64,000 nucleotides of DNA. Source: Gloeopeniophorella convolvens (lineage: Eukaryota > Basidiomycota > Agaricomycetes > Russulales). Both the position numbers and the translations under genes were made by a program. The stretch covers positions 1-64,000 of the forward strand of contig WTXD01000076.1 of the NCBI GenBank assembly GCA_022496205.1, given 5' to 3'. The notes under the pieces were generated by a model. That model saw only the letters and a list, made by a program, of their open reading frames with translations, had not been told where the DNA came from and did no database searches. Of this stretch, positions 1 through 11,447 are shown piece by piece. Position 1 is the first letter of the stretch. Each line of letters starts with the position of its first letter.

Positions 1-143
1 TGAGCGTGCTTCTCCTGCCACTCCGCCAGGGAGTGGACGTTTGATACACGTGCTCCTGCTCTGAACGTCATGGGTGTAGGTTTCCACGAAGACGCGTCTG
101 AGGTGGATAAGGTGATGGGTGGAAGTCGTCTGCTACTCGTCGT

Positions 144-545
144 TCACCCCATAGAATCAGGGGTTGGAATAATCGTAGCCAGGGAAATCCGAGGATAATG
201 CGTTCTCCTCCGATGCTGGAAATGTAGAAGCGCTGGAATGTGATTTTCCTCCAGCTGATACGTCGAATGCGGTGTAATGAGTGATATCACCGGATCGGTT
301 CGCGTCCCATCTGCGTTTTGGATGATACGAGGATGAGCAAGTCGTTTTACTTGGAGGCCGTGCTGTTTTACGACCTTCCAGTCAATGATATTGTCGGTAG
401 CCCCGCTGTCGACCAGGGCTTTGTCGTCGATCCTTTTATGGGCACTTCGGATGTATAGGGGAACTCTGATCGCATTTTCGGCATAAGAGAGTCGTACTAG
501 TACATCGGTGCTGAAGACGGCTCGAGTAAGGATCGCTCTACTCAA
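144..545 (-). pseudogene. Retropepsin (Ty3/gypsy protease) fragment, frameshifted
   Basis: The frame overlaps the end of gag by 8 nt in the +1 frame. It contains the aspartic protease motif ALVDSGATDNII, whose D-S-G triplet is the catalytic loop of dimeric retroviral-type proteases. Downstream of QLEENH the continuing similarity (an ILGFPWL-like segment) lies in a different frame, so an indel breaks the domain around position 235. The +1 overlap at the gag/protease junction is the arrangement known for Ty3-type programmed frameshifting, but in a decayed copy this cannot be told from a second indel. Confidence 0.72.
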
Positions 546-2166
546 GCTTGTTGAAAATCCTGGACGCTGAAGTCCTTGTCCTTCTCAAGGACACTGAAGA
601 TGGACTCTTTTCTGCGTCAGATGCGTTTGCCAGATAGGCTGCAAACGTCTGTGGGGAGATGGAGGGAGTGGTAGAGGTGGAGGGAGTCGGTGTCGTAGGG
701 TCTGTCGTGTCGATCTGTCGCTGACGCGTTTCCCGAGGACGTGAGTCCTTTTGCGGGCAGGAACGTGAAACGTGTCCTTGCTGGCCGCAGTGGAAACAGC
801 GTCCCTGCTGCATATACGAGGTTTGTTCGTCAGGCGTGAGCTTCTTCCCTTTCTGATGGACGAATGACTGGGTCTGATTGACCGTCACTGTGTCCACGTC
901 CATGGGAACTACTCCGTCGTTCCGGGGTGGCTGTTCACCTCCTCCAGGGCGTCGTATCTGAAATCGTGGCTGCTGTCTCGGGGTATCCTGATTTCTGTAG
1001 ATTTCCTTCATGAGCTGATACTGAAGCTGCTGGTCGCAAAGCTTCTCAGCCCATTGATCGAAGGTCCATCGGGTGCTGCCGGGGTTTACTCCGAATACGT
1101 CCCCTCCCTGTCATGCAGTTTCCCGGACGAGGGCGTTGGGGAACGAGCGAAGGAACATAATGATGGTGGATTCGGCGTCGAGGTGGAAGTTCCCTCTCTC
1201 TGCAAGGGTACGGAACTTTCCGATATACTCCTCGATTGGTTCGGGGGCTCGGAATTTCATGTTCGCCAGGAGAAGTTTGGCGTTGACAGCGGTTCCTCGG
1301 TTTAGGAACTGTTTGTCGAGGGTATCTTTAAACACCATCCATGCGGTGTCCCTTGTCGCGAAGGTTACTGGTGGGTCAAGGACGCTGTTCGCCTTGATTT
1401 TCTCTAGCCACTCGATCTGCCTTTGGACCCAGTCGGTCACAATAGCTCCTCGAAAGTATGTGAGGCAGAAGGAGATTTTTTTCAGTGGGTCGGTGAACGT
1501 CGAGTTCTCGTCGTTCAGGAATGCGTAGAGGTTGAACTGCCGCATGAAGTCGGCATATCGTTTGGATTCTCCGTTAAAGATGAACGGGGCTTCTCCTGTG
1601 AGTTTCCTGCCATCTCGACGGGATGCGGTGATCGTGGAATCGACTCGGGTTTCCTCAGCCATCTCGCGCGCTGGTATGGATGTAGGATCAGGTGTCGGGG
1701 ATATGAGTGCCGCGGCGGCTTCTTCAAGACGTTGTGCGACGCCTGTAAGGTCGGAGGAGTTCTGGGGTTGGATAGAAGTGGGAGTTGTGTGTTCTGGGGA
1801 TTCGGGGTGATCGCGAAACCACTGTACTACCTGGTCTCGGTTCGGTATCCCTAGCGCGACTACGGGTGAGGTGATTTCGTATCTCTGGTGGATTCCGGAC
1901 CACTGGACGTAGTTCCAGCCTTGGTCCCTCGAAAAGTGTACTCGTAGGGTCTGTCCGCTGAGGATCAGATAATAACCGTTCTCTCGGTCGTGGAAGATTC
2001 CTCGTAGTCCTTCTCCTCTGAGTTCAGGGGGAGCTACGTCCTCGTCCTGTGCAAAAGGAAGTCGGACAGTCACAAGTTCTGCGATCGTCGGCTCTCGAGA
2101 CTGAGAAGCCTGTTCTAATGTCACGGCCTGAGCCGGCGCGAGCGGGGCTGGCGAGGGCTGAGACAA
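538..2166 (-). pseudogene. Gag polyprotein with CCHC zinc knuckle, interrupted by one stop
   Basis: The first part (2166-1111) carries a retrotransposon Gag core: FNGESKRYADFMRQ, then a helix-rich stretch ending IEEYIGKFRTLAERG. The frame stops at TGA (1113-1111) and continues in the same frame through FDQWAEKLCDQQ to a zinc knuckle at about 810-770, CFHCGQQGHVSRSC, that is C-x2-C-x4-H-x4-C, which binds genomic RNA in such elements. One point mutation therefore separates the two open parts. No ATG lies near the 5' end of the open frame, so the true start is unresolved. Domain identity is clear; the copy is judged non-functional. Confidence 0.8.
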
Positions 2167-2269
2167 GCGAGGTTCGATAAGTCGGTCTCGATGTGAGCCG
2201 GTCCTCGAAGGCGCACGTGAATGTGCACGAGATCCTGGGTAAGACGTGATGTCTGAAGCTGGGAGGCAA

Positions 2270-2640
2270 TCGGCCTCCGGTACGTCGAGTTCAAAGCTGA
2301 AGACCTCGCGATGCTTGGGCGAACAAGTCCCTCACGCGGATTCCCTGGTAACCTTGTCGATTGACAAAGGAGAACAGGCTTAAGGCCTTAGAGTACAACT
2401 GCTACGCCTTAAGTACTAGAAGAGAACTGGTTTACATAACGTCCTAGTATCGAGTCATACCGAGTCAGAACGGACTCAAGGTGGGTCTCCTAGGTAGAAG
2501 TACAGTAGTGGTCCAATGGCATAAGGGGCGCGTCAAGAAGTATGGGGGAATCGTATGACGAGTGAGAGATAAGTGTCCCCGAGTCATCAAACCGGAACGG
2601 AGCTCGTATCGTACAGGAGCTGGAAAGATAAGGAAAGAGA
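2270..2640. other. No gene seen between the gypsy and copia remnants
   Basis: The stretch is AT-richer than the flanks and has no supported coding frame. It probably holds the 5' leader or LTR of the gypsy element and the break point with the copia fragment, but no TG...CA-bounded repeat, primer-binding site or duplicate copy could be identified here. Confidence 0.5.
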
Positions 2641-2891
2641 AAATGTATTGTACAAGTCGTGACAATATTGCTATCAAGCATCATGTTATACGGGAATATG
2701 TTGAACAAGGTGTCATTGAATTGGTGCGCACTCGCACTGAGGACATGGTCGCCGACGGCTTCACAAAATCCCTGCCAAAGGATAACCTGCGGCTGCTCAA
2801 TGAGCGCATGGGCATTGTAGTGAGACAGTCTGGATCACGGGGGGATGTTGAGACGGACAGGACTCAGGACAGGAAGGATGTCTCTGATTAG
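2641..2891 (+). pseudogene. 3' end of a Ty1/copia polyprotein (RNase H tail)
   Basis: The frame reads IAIKHHVIREYVEQG, then IELVRTRTEDMVADGFTK and SLPKDNLRLLNERMG. This is the C-terminal end of copia-type reverse transcriptase/RNase H, in which the KH.HFIRE, VAD..TK.LP and LG motifs are conserved. Only about 65 residues are present, so the rest of the polyprotein has been lost to the left. The frame runs on into the LTR, and a polypurine tract follows the conserved part, as expected for the 3' end of such an element. Confidence 0.8.
2837..2845 (+). promoter_or_regulatory. Polypurine tract before the copia LTR
   Basis: ACGGGGGGA lies immediately 5' of the TGTTGAG start of the LTR. A purine run at this place primes plus-strand DNA synthesis in LTR retrotransposons, and it fixes the left edge of the LTR. 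Confidence 0.75.
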
Positions 2892-3294
2892 ATTAGATAA
2901 GGGACTCGGTGATCTGCGAGCTATCTGATCTACAATGTATATGACATCATTATGTTCTAGCCCCTAAGGCTGTACCTACTTTCGTTCCTGTTCTAGATTC
3001 TTCCGGGCCCTTCCATGACCCACATGCAGTTCCAGGTTGACCCACCTGCAGTTCCGGTCGACCCACTTTAGTTCCGCTTTCACATGGGTCTCTGGTTATC
3101 ACATGTTGCTGTTGTTTATCACATGCAAACCACACTCCTTTTGTGTATATAAAGGACGCTGTTTTCGCCCTTGTAGCCTCAGTCTGTTGACTTCACTGAC
3201 TGAGGCAAGTACTTTACTTCCGGAACTTCCGGACTTGCGCTTACCTAGTTACTTTAGCTTTGCTCTTGCTTGCCTAGGTATTGCGCCAATGACA
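2846..3294 (+). mobile_element. Solo-like 3' LTR of a Ty1/copia element
   Basis: The LTR starts TGTTGAGACGG, the usual copia LTR start. It contains a TATA box (3146-3153) and probably ends near a CA at 3288 or 3294. The right end is uncertain because the downstream 30 nt repeat part of the LTR (see 3179-3204). No matching second LTR and no complete pol are in the window, so the element is 5'-truncated. Confidence 0.7.
3146..3153 (+). promoter_or_regulatory. TATA box of the copia LTR
   Basis: TATATAAA sits about 300 nt into the LTR, the place where the U3 promoter of a copia LTR is expected. It is the best TATA match near this element. Confidence 0.6.
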
Positions 3295-3322
3295 TTCAGT
3301 CTGTTGACTTCACTGACTGAGC
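3179..3322 (+). repeat. Duplicated 26-bp motif at the LTR 3' end
   Basis: A 26-bp motif starting TCAGTCTGTTGACTTCACTG occurs at 3179-3204 and again at 3297-3322, 118 bp apart. Both are accompanied by a CTTTGCTCTTGCTTGCCTA block. The second copy is just outside the likely LTR end, so the LTR tail seems to have been tandemly duplicated or joined to a second, broken LTR. Confidence 0.85.
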
Positions 3323-4652
3323 TTTGCTCTTGCTTGCCTAGTTGGCACCCTGTTTCTGCTGCGCTTCAACAATGGCACCACAGGCTGCTTCAGGCGTCCA
3401 GATGTGGTGAGTAGGCTGGGCTGCACGTGCAAACGAGCGCACCCAAAAGAAGTACGAGTGGGCTGGCCCCCACACAACATTAGCCAGACGGGCCGGGAGT
3501 CCGTGATCAAAGCACACGAATGCGGCAAAGGTCTCAGGGCTGGGCGACGAGGTATCGTGGGGAGAGACGGATTGGACATTCTGTGCAGGCTGCGGGCGAC
3601 AGTGATGCACGTGCTGATGAAATCCAACAGATTGACAGATCTGACAGGTCCCAATTTAGGACTCCGACTAGGGCTGCTCTTGCGGGCTGCGAATCGGGGG
3701 AAGAACAGGCCACTTAGCGGGGTTCACGGGCTGTCAACAATGGGCTAAGTCGATATTAAGAAGTAGAGGTACAGGTGCTTGTGCTTGCGCGTCGTCGATG
3801 AGCGCTCCACCGTTGTCGATGATGACCGGGCGGTGGCCTTCTTGGAAGACTGGGAGGAGCGACGAGGCGGCATGCCGGACGTGACGTGGGACAGAGAGGG
3901 CTCGACGAGCGAAGGTCCATATATGAGGGTGGACACGTGGATCTGTGCGTGAAACCCGCTCGGCTAGACCGAATGTCTGGCGTTGAGTTGCCCGAAAACG
4001 GGACGGAGCGGCCACAGCAACGGTGAGGCCTTGAGGTCGGTGAGGCCGCGGTGCCGCTTGCGGATTTTCATTTCATAAAAGAGGCTAAGTAATTGAGGAC
4101 ACCAAGAACTGGCGTTGTCATGGGCGACACACCCAATGCTTCAATGTACCATTAGTGTAGGGGGTCGCGGCCAGGGTGGCTATTGACCCGCGTAACTTAA
4201 TCTTCCACGAAATTGAACAGCTACACCACTGAAAAGCCAAATTGTCCTGAGGTCGACCCCGACAATTTTGACCTCGTTGTTCCTGTAGGATGTGCTGCGT
4301 GTCATGACCCTGAGTAATATGAGGTTGATGCGAAATGAAACCCGGCGTGATTCCAAAGAAGGCAGCAAGCCAATCACGCGTCGCACCGAGGTTCGGCCGG
4401 TCTCTGCCATCGGTTGATTGTGATGTGGCACTTGCGTCGGTATCCGTCACTCCCTCAGGTTGCGTTGGCCAGCACCCTCAGGATGCTCTCGCATATTCTC
4501 GGCGTTTATTTGCACCGATATGCCACCGTGCTACAGCAATATGTCCTGGGGTTTTGCTGTCACCCACTGATAAATAGGCAGCAAGATAGACTGAGTCTCA
4601 CCAGCCAGTCCCCTCTGTGTGCTGTTGATACAGCCTGTTCTCAGAGTCACTA
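3323..4652. other. Upstream region of the DNA transposon; no gene supported
   Basis: Only short overlapping frames without family resemblance are present. The stretch should contain the left terminal inverted repeat of the transposon whose genes start at 4653, but no CACTA-type terminus could be matched by eye to the sequence right of 11447. A TATA-like GATAAATA lies near 4570, about 80 nt before the transposase start codon. Confidence 0.45.
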
Positions 4653-7600
4653 ATGTCCACTGCTTCAAACCAAACTCTGCTGCCGGATCAACCAGGAGGA
4701 GACTGTACGTGTGCATCATACGAAAATCCGCCTCGTCTATTTGCTGACCTCGCCCACGTGCGCTTGCGCTTGTGTCATTTCAGGTTGGGACATCGTCTCT
4801 CCAGGCCGGTGGACCTGTCGCACCTGTAACAATAGCATTGTATACCTCGAACGCCACCTGGCCCGGCATCTTACCACTGAAGCACATCGGACGATCGCTG
4901 CATATAAGTCTCAGCCGCTGGTCGAGCCGACTGATCTGGATGCTGGGCATCAAGACATTGCCACCCAAGATTCAGGCTTATCTGATAGATTCCTGCCAGA
5001 TAACTTTGAGGCATCCTCAATTGTTTTCGATGCCTTTGCAGAGGTGCGAGTACTTTGAGATGCTGCTCAAATGACCAGTGCTTATCTCGCCTTCATAAGG
5101 ATGACCCGTATCAGCCTGCTTCGTATATGATTGGCCAGAGCGACTCTGATTCCGCCGATGAAGTTGCAGAGCAATCTAACCCCAACTCAGAGGGTGCGCC
5201 ATCAGGTTAGTAGTAAAGTTGTCAGCGCACAACCAGCTTGACTAACTGATAGCCCTAGATGACCTTGAACCGTCTGTCAGCGCGGACAACGAATTGCAAT
5301 CACGTACGGTTTCAGCGCTTGCCCACGGTGCTGCTTCAGAAGATTGGTACCCGTGGCGTAGTAAAGTTGTCAGTTGCGCTTGTGGTCTGTGTACACATTT
5401 GCTGTTGACTGATACGGTCCTATAGGAAGCCACATTCGACCTTATCATGAACCTACCCCGCTCCACGTTTTCAACAAGACAAATCGACACAATAGTCTGG
5501 TTACTCAAGGAAAACGGCGCTTCCCAGGTACCATCAGCCAAGACGATTCGCGACCACAACACTGCCCTGCACAATATGTGTGGCATCCGTACGATTCAGT
5601 ACGATGGCGCGCTTGGTCATAAGTTCTTTGTGAATTCGCTTGCGGACATGATATCTCAGGTATGAATGTTTTGCTCTGTGTGAAACGCGTGATTGACCCA
5701 GCACGCATGGATAGGAGATGGCCAACCCACGTGTCCGCCCATACCTTCGCTTTTACCCTGAAGATGCCGGCAAAACCGTGAATGAATACTGGCACGCACG
5801 TCACTGGCACGAACACGCGGACCCTTCTCTCGTCACACCTCTCGCAATAATCAACGGCCTTCACTACTATGTCCATGAACCATTCATCCATACTTCTGGC
5901 CGTGCTTTCATGCCATTTCGTTGGTTCTTACATCACGATGGGACTATTGCAGCGCATGCCTGGCCACTCCGTGCTGTCGGACGCGGTGACGAGACTGGTT
6001 GGATCGTGGAGGAGTTCTGGACGATTGATATCTTTCAAGCCGAATTTCTCGTCCCGTTCGGATCCTGGGTGACTAGTCAGGCGGTGGGCTCCTTGCCGAG
6101 TGCGAGGAGCATCTTTGGTATGAATACGCAAGTTAACTTGACATTTGAGAAACGCTCAAGCTACGTTTACAGGATCTCTGGTGGACCTCAACGGCAGTGT
6201 CATTCCATGGACACGTACTAACTCAATGGTTGGCAACCGTTGGCGCGTCATCGCAGGCGGGGCACCAGTGTACTCTTTCCCAATCTGGTTGTACTGTGAT
6301 GACGTTTCGGGGAACCAGTCAAAGAAATGGAACAAGCACAATTCCTTTCTGTTCTCGCCAGCCGGTCTTCCTCGCGTGCACCTTCAACAAGAGTACAATG
6401 TCCATTTCCTCTGCACCTCCAACCTTGCACCCCCACTCGAGATGATGGATGGTGTTGTGCAGCAATTCGAGTATGTATGTTGATCAACTATGATTGATAG
6501 AACCCTGAGCACTAAAATATTTCAACTTTTATAGGGCAGCATGGGATACCGGCATCTGGGCGTGGGACTGCGTCCTTCAGGATCGCGTGCTCGTTATCCC
6601 ATTCGTCGCCGCTCTCCTTGGCGACAATCCGATGCAGAGTGAGTTCGCATGCCATGTCGGTCAAGGCGGCAAGTACTTTTGCCGCATTTGCGATGCAAAG
6701 GGCTCGGATGCTGCCATGGATGAGTCAGGAGCACAAGAAGAGGTGTCGGACCCTGTCGGACGCGATGTACATGGACATCAGGCGGGTGCCAGTGGTGGCG
6801 AGTCGTCTGCTGATGACACACAGTCTCCTGCGCGTGGACGGAAGAAGCGGAATGAGTCGATGCAGGAGATGGTTGACCGTGTGGCTCGTTTTGTTCACGT
6901 TTGTATCATCACAGTTGTATGTACCTCAATGAACGCGGCCTAATCAATGTATTTTCAGATTGGTAAACTTCGGACAAGGGAAAACACACTTCAAGACCTT
7001 AACGCGATGGTTGTCGAGGCAGGACAAGTCGGAAATTTAACGAAGATCAAGGCCCACAAGACAAATACAGGCATCAAGGACACGTTTCTGGACGCATTCC
7101 TTGAGCGCATGTATCTCTCGTATAAGGACAAAAGTGGCAAGGTAGCCAAACAGAACGCGCTTGACAACTTTAAACACACGTTGCCAGAGAATATGTTGAG
7201 CCCTGTGTGGCGTATCCGCGGTAGGCATTTATTGCTTGATGGTGCATTGTTCTTAACTGTTATTGTATTAGGCCTTGACCCTCACGCAGATACCCCTGTT
7301 GAGATTCTTCACACCGTGCTTCTAGGTTTTGTTAAGTACTTCTGGCGTGACGTTGTGCATAATCGTCTCGGTACCAATGTCCCGAAGAGAGAGCTGCTCA
7401 AGACGCGACTTAGGTGCCTTGATATCTCTGGTCTCCAACTCGGGCAACATCTTCCAGGGCACACACTCGTCCAGTATGCCGGCTCTCTGACAGGCCGAGA
7501 CTTTCGTATCATCGCTCAAATTGCGCCATACGTGCTATATGACTTGGTTCCGGCACCTTGCTTCGACGCGTGGGTGTCACTGTCTAACCTCGTCCCGCTT

Positions 7601-9032
7601 ATATGGCAGCCGGCGATTGCGAACATTGACAAGTATATAGTGAGTATCTTGTACTTCAACACCGTCTGAGACTCAGAGTCCTGTTTTTTAGGAGCGGCTT
7701 GAATCCTCCATCCACAACTTTATCTTCCACACCATCTGCTGGACCCCACGCTGGTTCAACAAGCCAAAATTCCACGTTCTTCTTCATCTTCCTGCGCACA
7801 TTCGACGTTTTGGCCCCGCAATTCTGTTTGCCACGGAAGCATTTGAATCATTCAATGCTGTTATCCGGGCGAAGAGTGTTCATTCCAATCGCCTTGCACC
7901 CTCTCGAGATATCGCAACGGCGTTTGCCCACAACAATCGCGTTCGTCACCTCCTCAGTGGTGCACGCCATCCCTTTCGCGACAGTGAGCAATCCCAAAAG
8001 TATTCCCTCGCATTCAAGTCCTTCGCCTATCCGGGCTTCGGTAGCAGCTTGCTCTCCGCCCACGCAGGTGATGCAGGTATCTGGCGGCAGGTCGCTTCTG
8101 CCGTGCCTCACCTGCTCGATTCGGAGGGCTCAAGTCCGATTGCAAGTTACTTAGGCCCTAACAATAAGCCGAACCCACGCCTTGGTAGGTACAACATCAT
8201 AATGAATGAATTTGTATGCTAACATATATTATGGAGGCACCTGCACCCCTGACAAGAAAAGTGCACGTCTATACAGCAGCACCGAGACCACACAACACTT
8301 TCCCACTCTATCCCCACCACAGTCGCCGACTTGTACAAGCTCATCCATGGTGCTGTTCAATGGCGACGTTTCCCGTGTGGGACATTGGGTTCTGTTCCAA
8401 CCCAGCACAAGTGATGCAACGCCGGCACTTGGACGCGTCTATGAGATAATCACGTCTCTGCATGCCGCCGAGGCACAGCGGTTTCCGCAGCCTGATGCTG
8501 TATTGCTACAGCGCGCAGATATCGGAACATGCTTGAGTCCATATCAAATGCCTAGTGTCTGTCCTAGCAGCGACTGGGTAGTCCTACATATCTCGGTAAG
8601 CAAACTGTTCAGCATATGCGTAAATATCAACTGAGTTTGCGTGGATAGCACATACTTTGTTCTGCCAACGTCCAGCACCGATGCCACAGACATAACTGTG
8701 CTGCATCTGGATCAGAGGCCACATATCAGGAGCGGCTAGAAACTGGTCAAACACGACCGGTTATCTCACATAATGCTGCAGATGATCAGCTTCTGAACAC
8801 GGCGCGAATGCGTGACGCTGCGCGCATTGATCAATTACGTGTTCAGATCGATCCCAAATCCCTTGACCTCGACTCAGCAATTATCCGAGGTGTACAGCAA
8901 GAGGTAGATGGGCGTAAGAATCAGCGAGCTGGGGGAGGTTTGCTAGGAAGGAGTCGGGGCGGCAGCAGGCAGGGCACCGGGCGGCAGACCACTGGTGGCT
9001 CACCAAGTCAACCTGTAGCCCGGTCATCTTGA
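4653..9032 (+). CDS. CACTA/Tnp2-like transposase with N-terminal zinc finger (12 exons)
   Basis: Exons: 4653-4704, 4784-5043, 5100-5205, 5259-5365, 5426-5659, 5715-6117, 6173-6470, 6535-6898, 6959-7639, 7692-8184, 8237-8595 and 8649-9032. They join in phase to 1246 aa. Residues 29-46 form a zinc finger (C29, C32, H42, H46). The core has three acidic sites that I read as the DDE catalytic triad: YCDDVSGNQSKKWNKH (D430/D431), LLGDNPMQSEFACH (D517) and FATEAFESFNAVIRAK (E884 or E887). A CRICDAKG metal-binding motif follows the second site, then GLDPHADTPVEILH and TPRWFNKPKFH. The architecture resembles the Tnp2 family of CACTA/EnSpm elements and is common in multiple copies in basidiomycetes. 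The triad and the exact family are inference. Exon 8 encodes an acidic/basic low-complexity insert. Expected role: excision and insertion of the element in the nucleus. Confidence 0.85.
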
Positions 9033-9278
9033 TATTCTCACTGCGTTCTAAAATATACACAACCTACTGTATCAATGGGTAAACTGTGTGATAAGGCTCA
9101 GAGTCAATGTGAGCGAGCTGCGAGACTCCGGGGTGAATACACGAGTCTGCAACGAATCTGGCACATGTTCGATGAAACCATGTGACCGCGGTGTGACAAG
9201 ATGCATGCTGCTATCATTACTGTCTCTGACCGCCACCTATTCTCCCATCAAGGTTCGACCTCAACTCTTGTTTTCAAC

Positions 9279-11447
9279 ATGGATACCAATCAGTGAGTAC
9301 TTGAATGCTTATCTTCATGATCTGACGCGAGATGATCTCTGCTTCATACAGGCTCCGACAGCGGCTGCAGCACCATGCCGATCATGACCAACAGCCGCTG
9401 CCAAGCAAGTTCATTCTCGAACACCCACCACTCCCGCCAGCAAAGCAACAGCTTCTGGCCAGTTTCCTCGAGCTGCTCATGGGGACACCTCAATATAACT
9501 TTCCAATGCCTTCCACATCATCGGTTGTCAGCAATGGACGCAGTCCCACTGACACCACGGCCTTCCCCCCTGCTTCCACCACACCTTATACTCCTTCCGC
9601 GCATACCACCTCCACGTCGCCTCATCAATTCTACAACATCCAGCAAGGGCCTCTCATCGCTCATTCAGCAACTTTTGCACCGCACCACAGCACAGCTCCC
9701 ATTGATCACACGCAACATAGGTACCATGCCCCGGCTCCTCCAGCTCCTCAGGCTAGATCTCCCCTCAGGCTTCCCATCTCGAGCACAAGCCACTCTCACT
9801 CCATGTCTCCTGGATCTGGATTGCAACTGCTCGGCCCTCACCAGGTTGTACAGCCACAGCCTATCCGACCACCAGGTTCCCACGAGCACCTGCTGCTGCA
9901 TCAGGTCAAGCCGGCAGCATGCCGCAGTTCTATGATATCAACTTTGACGCGGAACCTGGCCCTGTAGTCAGTGCGAGCTTCATTGAGGCTGTTGGAGATT
10001 CAATGGGCTTTGTAGCAGCAGACGGAGCTTACCGCGACGTTCTCCGCTCGGTGCCAAAGGTATTTCTGTGTTTTGTGTTTACTAACTCGACAACTTACAG
10101 TAGTTAGATAGCGCAAGGGATTTCTAAGGGACACATGCAATCGAACATCTACCAGATAGGTGTTATGTATGCAATCCTCAAGGAGTGTCGCGCCTTGGCT
10201 GAGAACATGCGTGCTGATCGCGCAATGATGTCTGATATCCATGTCCGGCTTGAAGCGGACTTCACCCTCACACAGGATCAGAAGGTAAGTGCTCGGTCTA
10301 GATACTTATCGCTAGTTGATTAAATCAACATGTAGACAAACGTCCGCCTCGTTGCTGGGGAGCTCCTTCTCGATTCAAACCGTATCCTCTATATGAAGAT
10401 GCATGTTGATGTAGAAGTAAGCAATTTCTCGTCAATAATTTGCGTTACTTGTGATGCTCATTGTCTTGGTTACTATGCCCAGATCAAGCTTCGTGAAAAG
10501 GAGAAGGAGCTACGCCTTTTCAATATCTTTGGCAACCTATCAAGACAGCGGCACCTAGCAATCATCATCCGGCGTACCTGTTCAAGCCTGCGAAACGCAT
10601 ATCGAGAGATGGTACGCGGTCTCTGGCCCCCGATTTTATTACCAGCGTTATAACATAGTTCGCAGCTTCGTGATAGTGTTATCGGGCCTAACACATTACC
10701 GTTGGACGACTTTGTGTGCAACGTGGCCAATCGGTTCTCCTCTTCTGGGTTTGGTCGGTTGCTTCTCGGGCGTCCCGTCATAGCTCACATTGCAATACTG
10801 GTAAACATAGCCCTTGATCGTACTGCTACAGCGCTCTGACCTTGTTGATTAGCGCCGCTTCGCGCTAGAAAACAGCCAACTCCTGGACCGAGCGTGTGAA
10901 GCCGATGAGGAACTCGAGGATGACTTGCTTGAGCCCACTCAGAATGACAACACTCGGAGCATGGGCACCGCCACGCCGGACTTTGGCGACACCGAGGACG
11001 GCTCACGACCACCCAGTGCTATGTCAAGCGCAGCCCCACGTCCCAAAAAGCGCAAGCGCGCCACGCCCACATCCTCCACATCTCAGCCAAAAGGAAGCGA
11101 CTTTTGGTCAATGGTTGAGAAGTGGTTCATCGCTCGCATGCAGCCGGAACAACTCGGACGACCTTGGTCCTCGCCTGGGTGGTTAAAGTAAGCTTCAAGT
11201 CATCCTTCTATGTCCAAAGGTGCAGAAATAACATAGACTTTACTGTCGCCTCAGGTATATTGCAGAGACTCTCGAACGCGACTACACAAGGTTCAAGCCT
11301 ACTCCCATCGTGAACCCGTTCCTTGACGACTTCCAGCCCAACGACGCGGCAGCAAACCCCAACGGCGACGGTCCTGGAGGTGCACATGGGCAGAGCTCGT
11401 CATCCGGTGCAATTGGTAGCATGGCGGCAATCCTTGGGACCCTGTAG
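9279..11447 (+). CDS. Transposon partner protein of unknown function (9 exons)
   Basis: Exons: 9279-9292, 9352-9844 (or 9847), 9928-10059, 10108-10284, 10336-10416, 10483-10611, 10666-10800, 10853-11187 and 11255-11447, about 562 aa. The third donor/acceptor pair (9845-9927) is the least certain. The N-terminal third is rich in P, S, T, H and Q and probably disordered. The middle is helical (QIGVMYAILKECRALAENMR, NVRLVAGELLLDSNRILYM, RRTCSSLRNAYREM, RRFALENSQLLDR). A basic PRPKKRKRAT segment that could be a nuclear signal comes next, then a conserved-looking SDFWSMVEKWF...WLKYIAETLERD end. I do not recognise a catalytic domain. It follows the transposase on the same strand and likely travels with it, perhaps as the second protein of the element in the way TnpA accompanies Tnp2 in plant CACTA elements; that parallel is inference. 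Confidence 0.75.

Larger units (their letters stand above)
1..2269 (-). mobile_element. Decayed Ty3/gypsy-type retrotransposon, gag and protease part
   Basis: Reading on the minus strand, a Gag core, a CCHC zinc knuckle and a retropepsin domain follow one another in the usual Ty3/gypsy order. Reverse transcriptase and integrase would lie to the left of position 1 and are outside the window. The copy is damaged: a TGA stop interrupts gag at 1111-1113, and the protease frame is shifted downstream of its active site. No LTR could be recognised to the right of gag (2270-2640), so the outer boundary is unknown. Confidence 0.8.
4653..11447 (+). mobile_element. Two-gene CACTA/Tnp2-like DNA transposon (minimum span)
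   Basis: The span covers a transposase gene and, 247 nt downstream on the same strand, a partner gene. Both can be spliced into uninterrupted proteins. The real ends lie further out, somewhere in 3323-4652 and 11448-12600, and were not found. Intact frames in both genes argue for a recent insertion or for selection. Confidence 0.75.

Noticed and set aside
3310..4015. Short minus-strand frames left of the transposase
   Set aside because: They overlap in several frames without conserved motifs or splice-consistent continuation.
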